Of a DNA stretch of 64,000 nucleotides, positions 63,365 to 64,000 are shown one piece after another (positions within the stretch are counted from its first letter, which is position 1; each line of letters starts with the position of its first letter). The stretch covers positions 18,616 to 82,615 of the forward strand of contig JABDGU010000001.1 in the NCBI GenBank assembly GCA_013285905.1. The letters are read 5' to 3'. The position numbers and the translations under genes were made by a program. The notes under the pieces were generated by a model. That model was not told where the DNA came from. It saw only the letters and a program-made list of their open reading frames with translations, and made no database searches. This DNA comes from Bacteroidota bacterium. GTDB lineage: Bacteria > Bacteroidota > Bacteroidia > Chitinophagales > Chitinophagaceae.

Positions 63365-63505
63365 ATGGATAATGAAAAATATACACCAGAAGAACTGGAG
63401 AAATTTTATAGTACGCTGGAAAAATATTTGAAGGGAGAGATGCCTGTATTTACTGCCGAGGATGCGCATGATTATGTAATTTCCCATCTATGGACGAGGC
63501 GCTGA
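63365..63505 (+). CDS. 46-residue protein overlapping the next gene
   Basis: This short frame (MDNEKYTPEELEKFYSTLEK ...) encodes an acidic helical protein of 46 residues. It has a promoter with an exact -7 box 17 bp upstream and overlaps the TIGR02757-family gene by 16 bp in another frame. The gene is therefore plausible as a leader or coupling peptide, but the family is unknown. Confidence 0.45.
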   Translation: MDNEKYTPEELEKFYSTLEKYLKGEMPVFTAEDAHDYVISHLWTRR

Positions 63506-64000
63506 AACGATTGCTCGATGAAAAAGTAAAACTCTATGATCAGCCCTCCTTTATTGAAAAAGACCCTATATCTATACCCCATAGCTTCACTAAAAAACAG
63601 GACATTGAAATAGCAGGTTTATTTGCAGCAGTGCTGGCATGGGGCAACAGGACAACCATCATTAATAATTGCAGAAAACTGATGCTGTGGATGGATAATG
63701 CGCCTCATGATTTTATCCTGGATCATAAAGATACAGACCTGAAAGGTTTTCTGTCTTTTGCACACCGCACTTTCAATGCCACCGATTTGCTGTATTTTAT
63801 AGAATTCCTGCAATACCATTATAAACGACATCCCTCGCTTGAAGATGCCTTTGTGCCCGGAAAAACATATAAAGAAGATACCGTTGAACAAGCCCTGATA
63901 CATTTTCACAGCTACTTTTTTTCCATAGAACATCCCGAACGCAGCAAAAAACATATCTCAACTCCTGAACGCAAATCTGCCTGCAAGCGTATTAATATGT
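63490..64000 (+). CDS. TIGR02757-family protein (3' truncated)
   Basis: The frame starts at the ATG at 63490 and runs open past the right edge (at least 170 residues). The start, MDEALKRLLDEKVKLYDQPSF, and the segments DIEIAGLFAAVLAWGNR and LLYFIEFLQYHYKRHPSLEDAF resemble the conserved Bacteroidota family TIGR02757 (DUF2400), whose function is unknown. Recognition is by pattern and the rest of the gene is outside the window. Confidence 0.7.
   Translation, partial: MDEALKRLLDEKVKLYDQPSFIEKDPISIPHSFTKKQDIEIAGLFAAVLAWGNRTTIINNCRKLMLWMDNAPHDFILDHKDTDLKGFLSFAHRTFNATDLLYFIEFLQYHYKRHPSLEDAFVPGKTYKEDTVEQALIHFHSYFFSIEHPERSKKHISTPERKSACKRINM

Overview
The window reads as chromosomal DNA from a Bacteroidota bacterium, most likely in or near the Chitinophagaceae (order-level placement is an inference). 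The evidence is: a GldG gliding protein with its DUF4340 partner; several very large secreted proteins ending in type IX secretion (T9SS) type A sorting domains; a fused MurF-alanine racemase; promoters of the TAnnTTTG (-7) / TTTG (-33) type used by the Bacteroidota primary sigma factor; and a mostly Shine-Dalgarno-free gene layout. No rRNA, tRNA, CRISPR array, intact insertion sequence or prophage was seen. Both ends cut genes: gldG at the left and a TIGR02757-family gene at the right.

Layout. 0-6.4 kb: gldG, its DUF4340 partner, murF-alr, a probably frameshifted kinase-like gene and a methyltransferase. 6.5-13.2 kb: a T9SS cargo protein, an ECF sigma factor with a one-piece anti-sigma/outer-membrane barrel protein, yidC and a bactofilin. 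13.3-17 kb: a fumarylacetoacetate hydrolase-family enzyme and a PaaH-like dehydrogenase (acyl-CoA/aromatic catabolism), an FMN reductase and small unknown proteins. 17-23 kb: a RelE-type toxin-antitoxin pair, mfd, a zinc-ribbon PD-(D/E)XK nuclease-like gene, and a ParD antitoxin coupled to a 55-residue protein. 23-27.2 kb: lipoprotein, RNase G/E, a 30-residue ribosome-type basic protein, TPR protein, HU. 28-41 kb: a response regulator divergent from four large T9SS cargo proteins, two of them tandem paralogues, interrupted by hscA and a VapBC-type pair. 41-51.9 kb: smc, a YARHG lipoprotein, an FAD monooxygenase, a second PIN-type toxin-antitoxin pair and a peptide-binding lipoprotein. 52-64 kb: small proteins, a candidate sRNA, a probable abundant surface protein, an ABC exporter half, an M28 peptidase, rhodanese, LD-carboxypeptidase, Rieske protein, tadA, a SAM hydrolase, a beta-helix lipoprotein, idi and the TIGR02757-family gene.

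The core (mfd, smc, yidC, hscA, rng, tadA, idi, murF-alr) is ordinary housekeeping. A recurring theme is the envelope: T9SS cargo, lipoproteins, YidC, murein enzymes, ABC exporter and sigma/anti-sigma signalling. The accessory layer is made of small toxin-antitoxin cassettes and repeats. The least explained signals are a diverged noncoding repeat present in two inverted copies (27.6-27.95 kb and 48.86-49.41 kb), each flanked by helically spaced GGATAAA-type repeats; a candidate sRNA at 52.9 kb; palindromic genome repeats absorbed into a T9SS gene; and paired TACGTAT boxes in front of a T9SS cargo gene.
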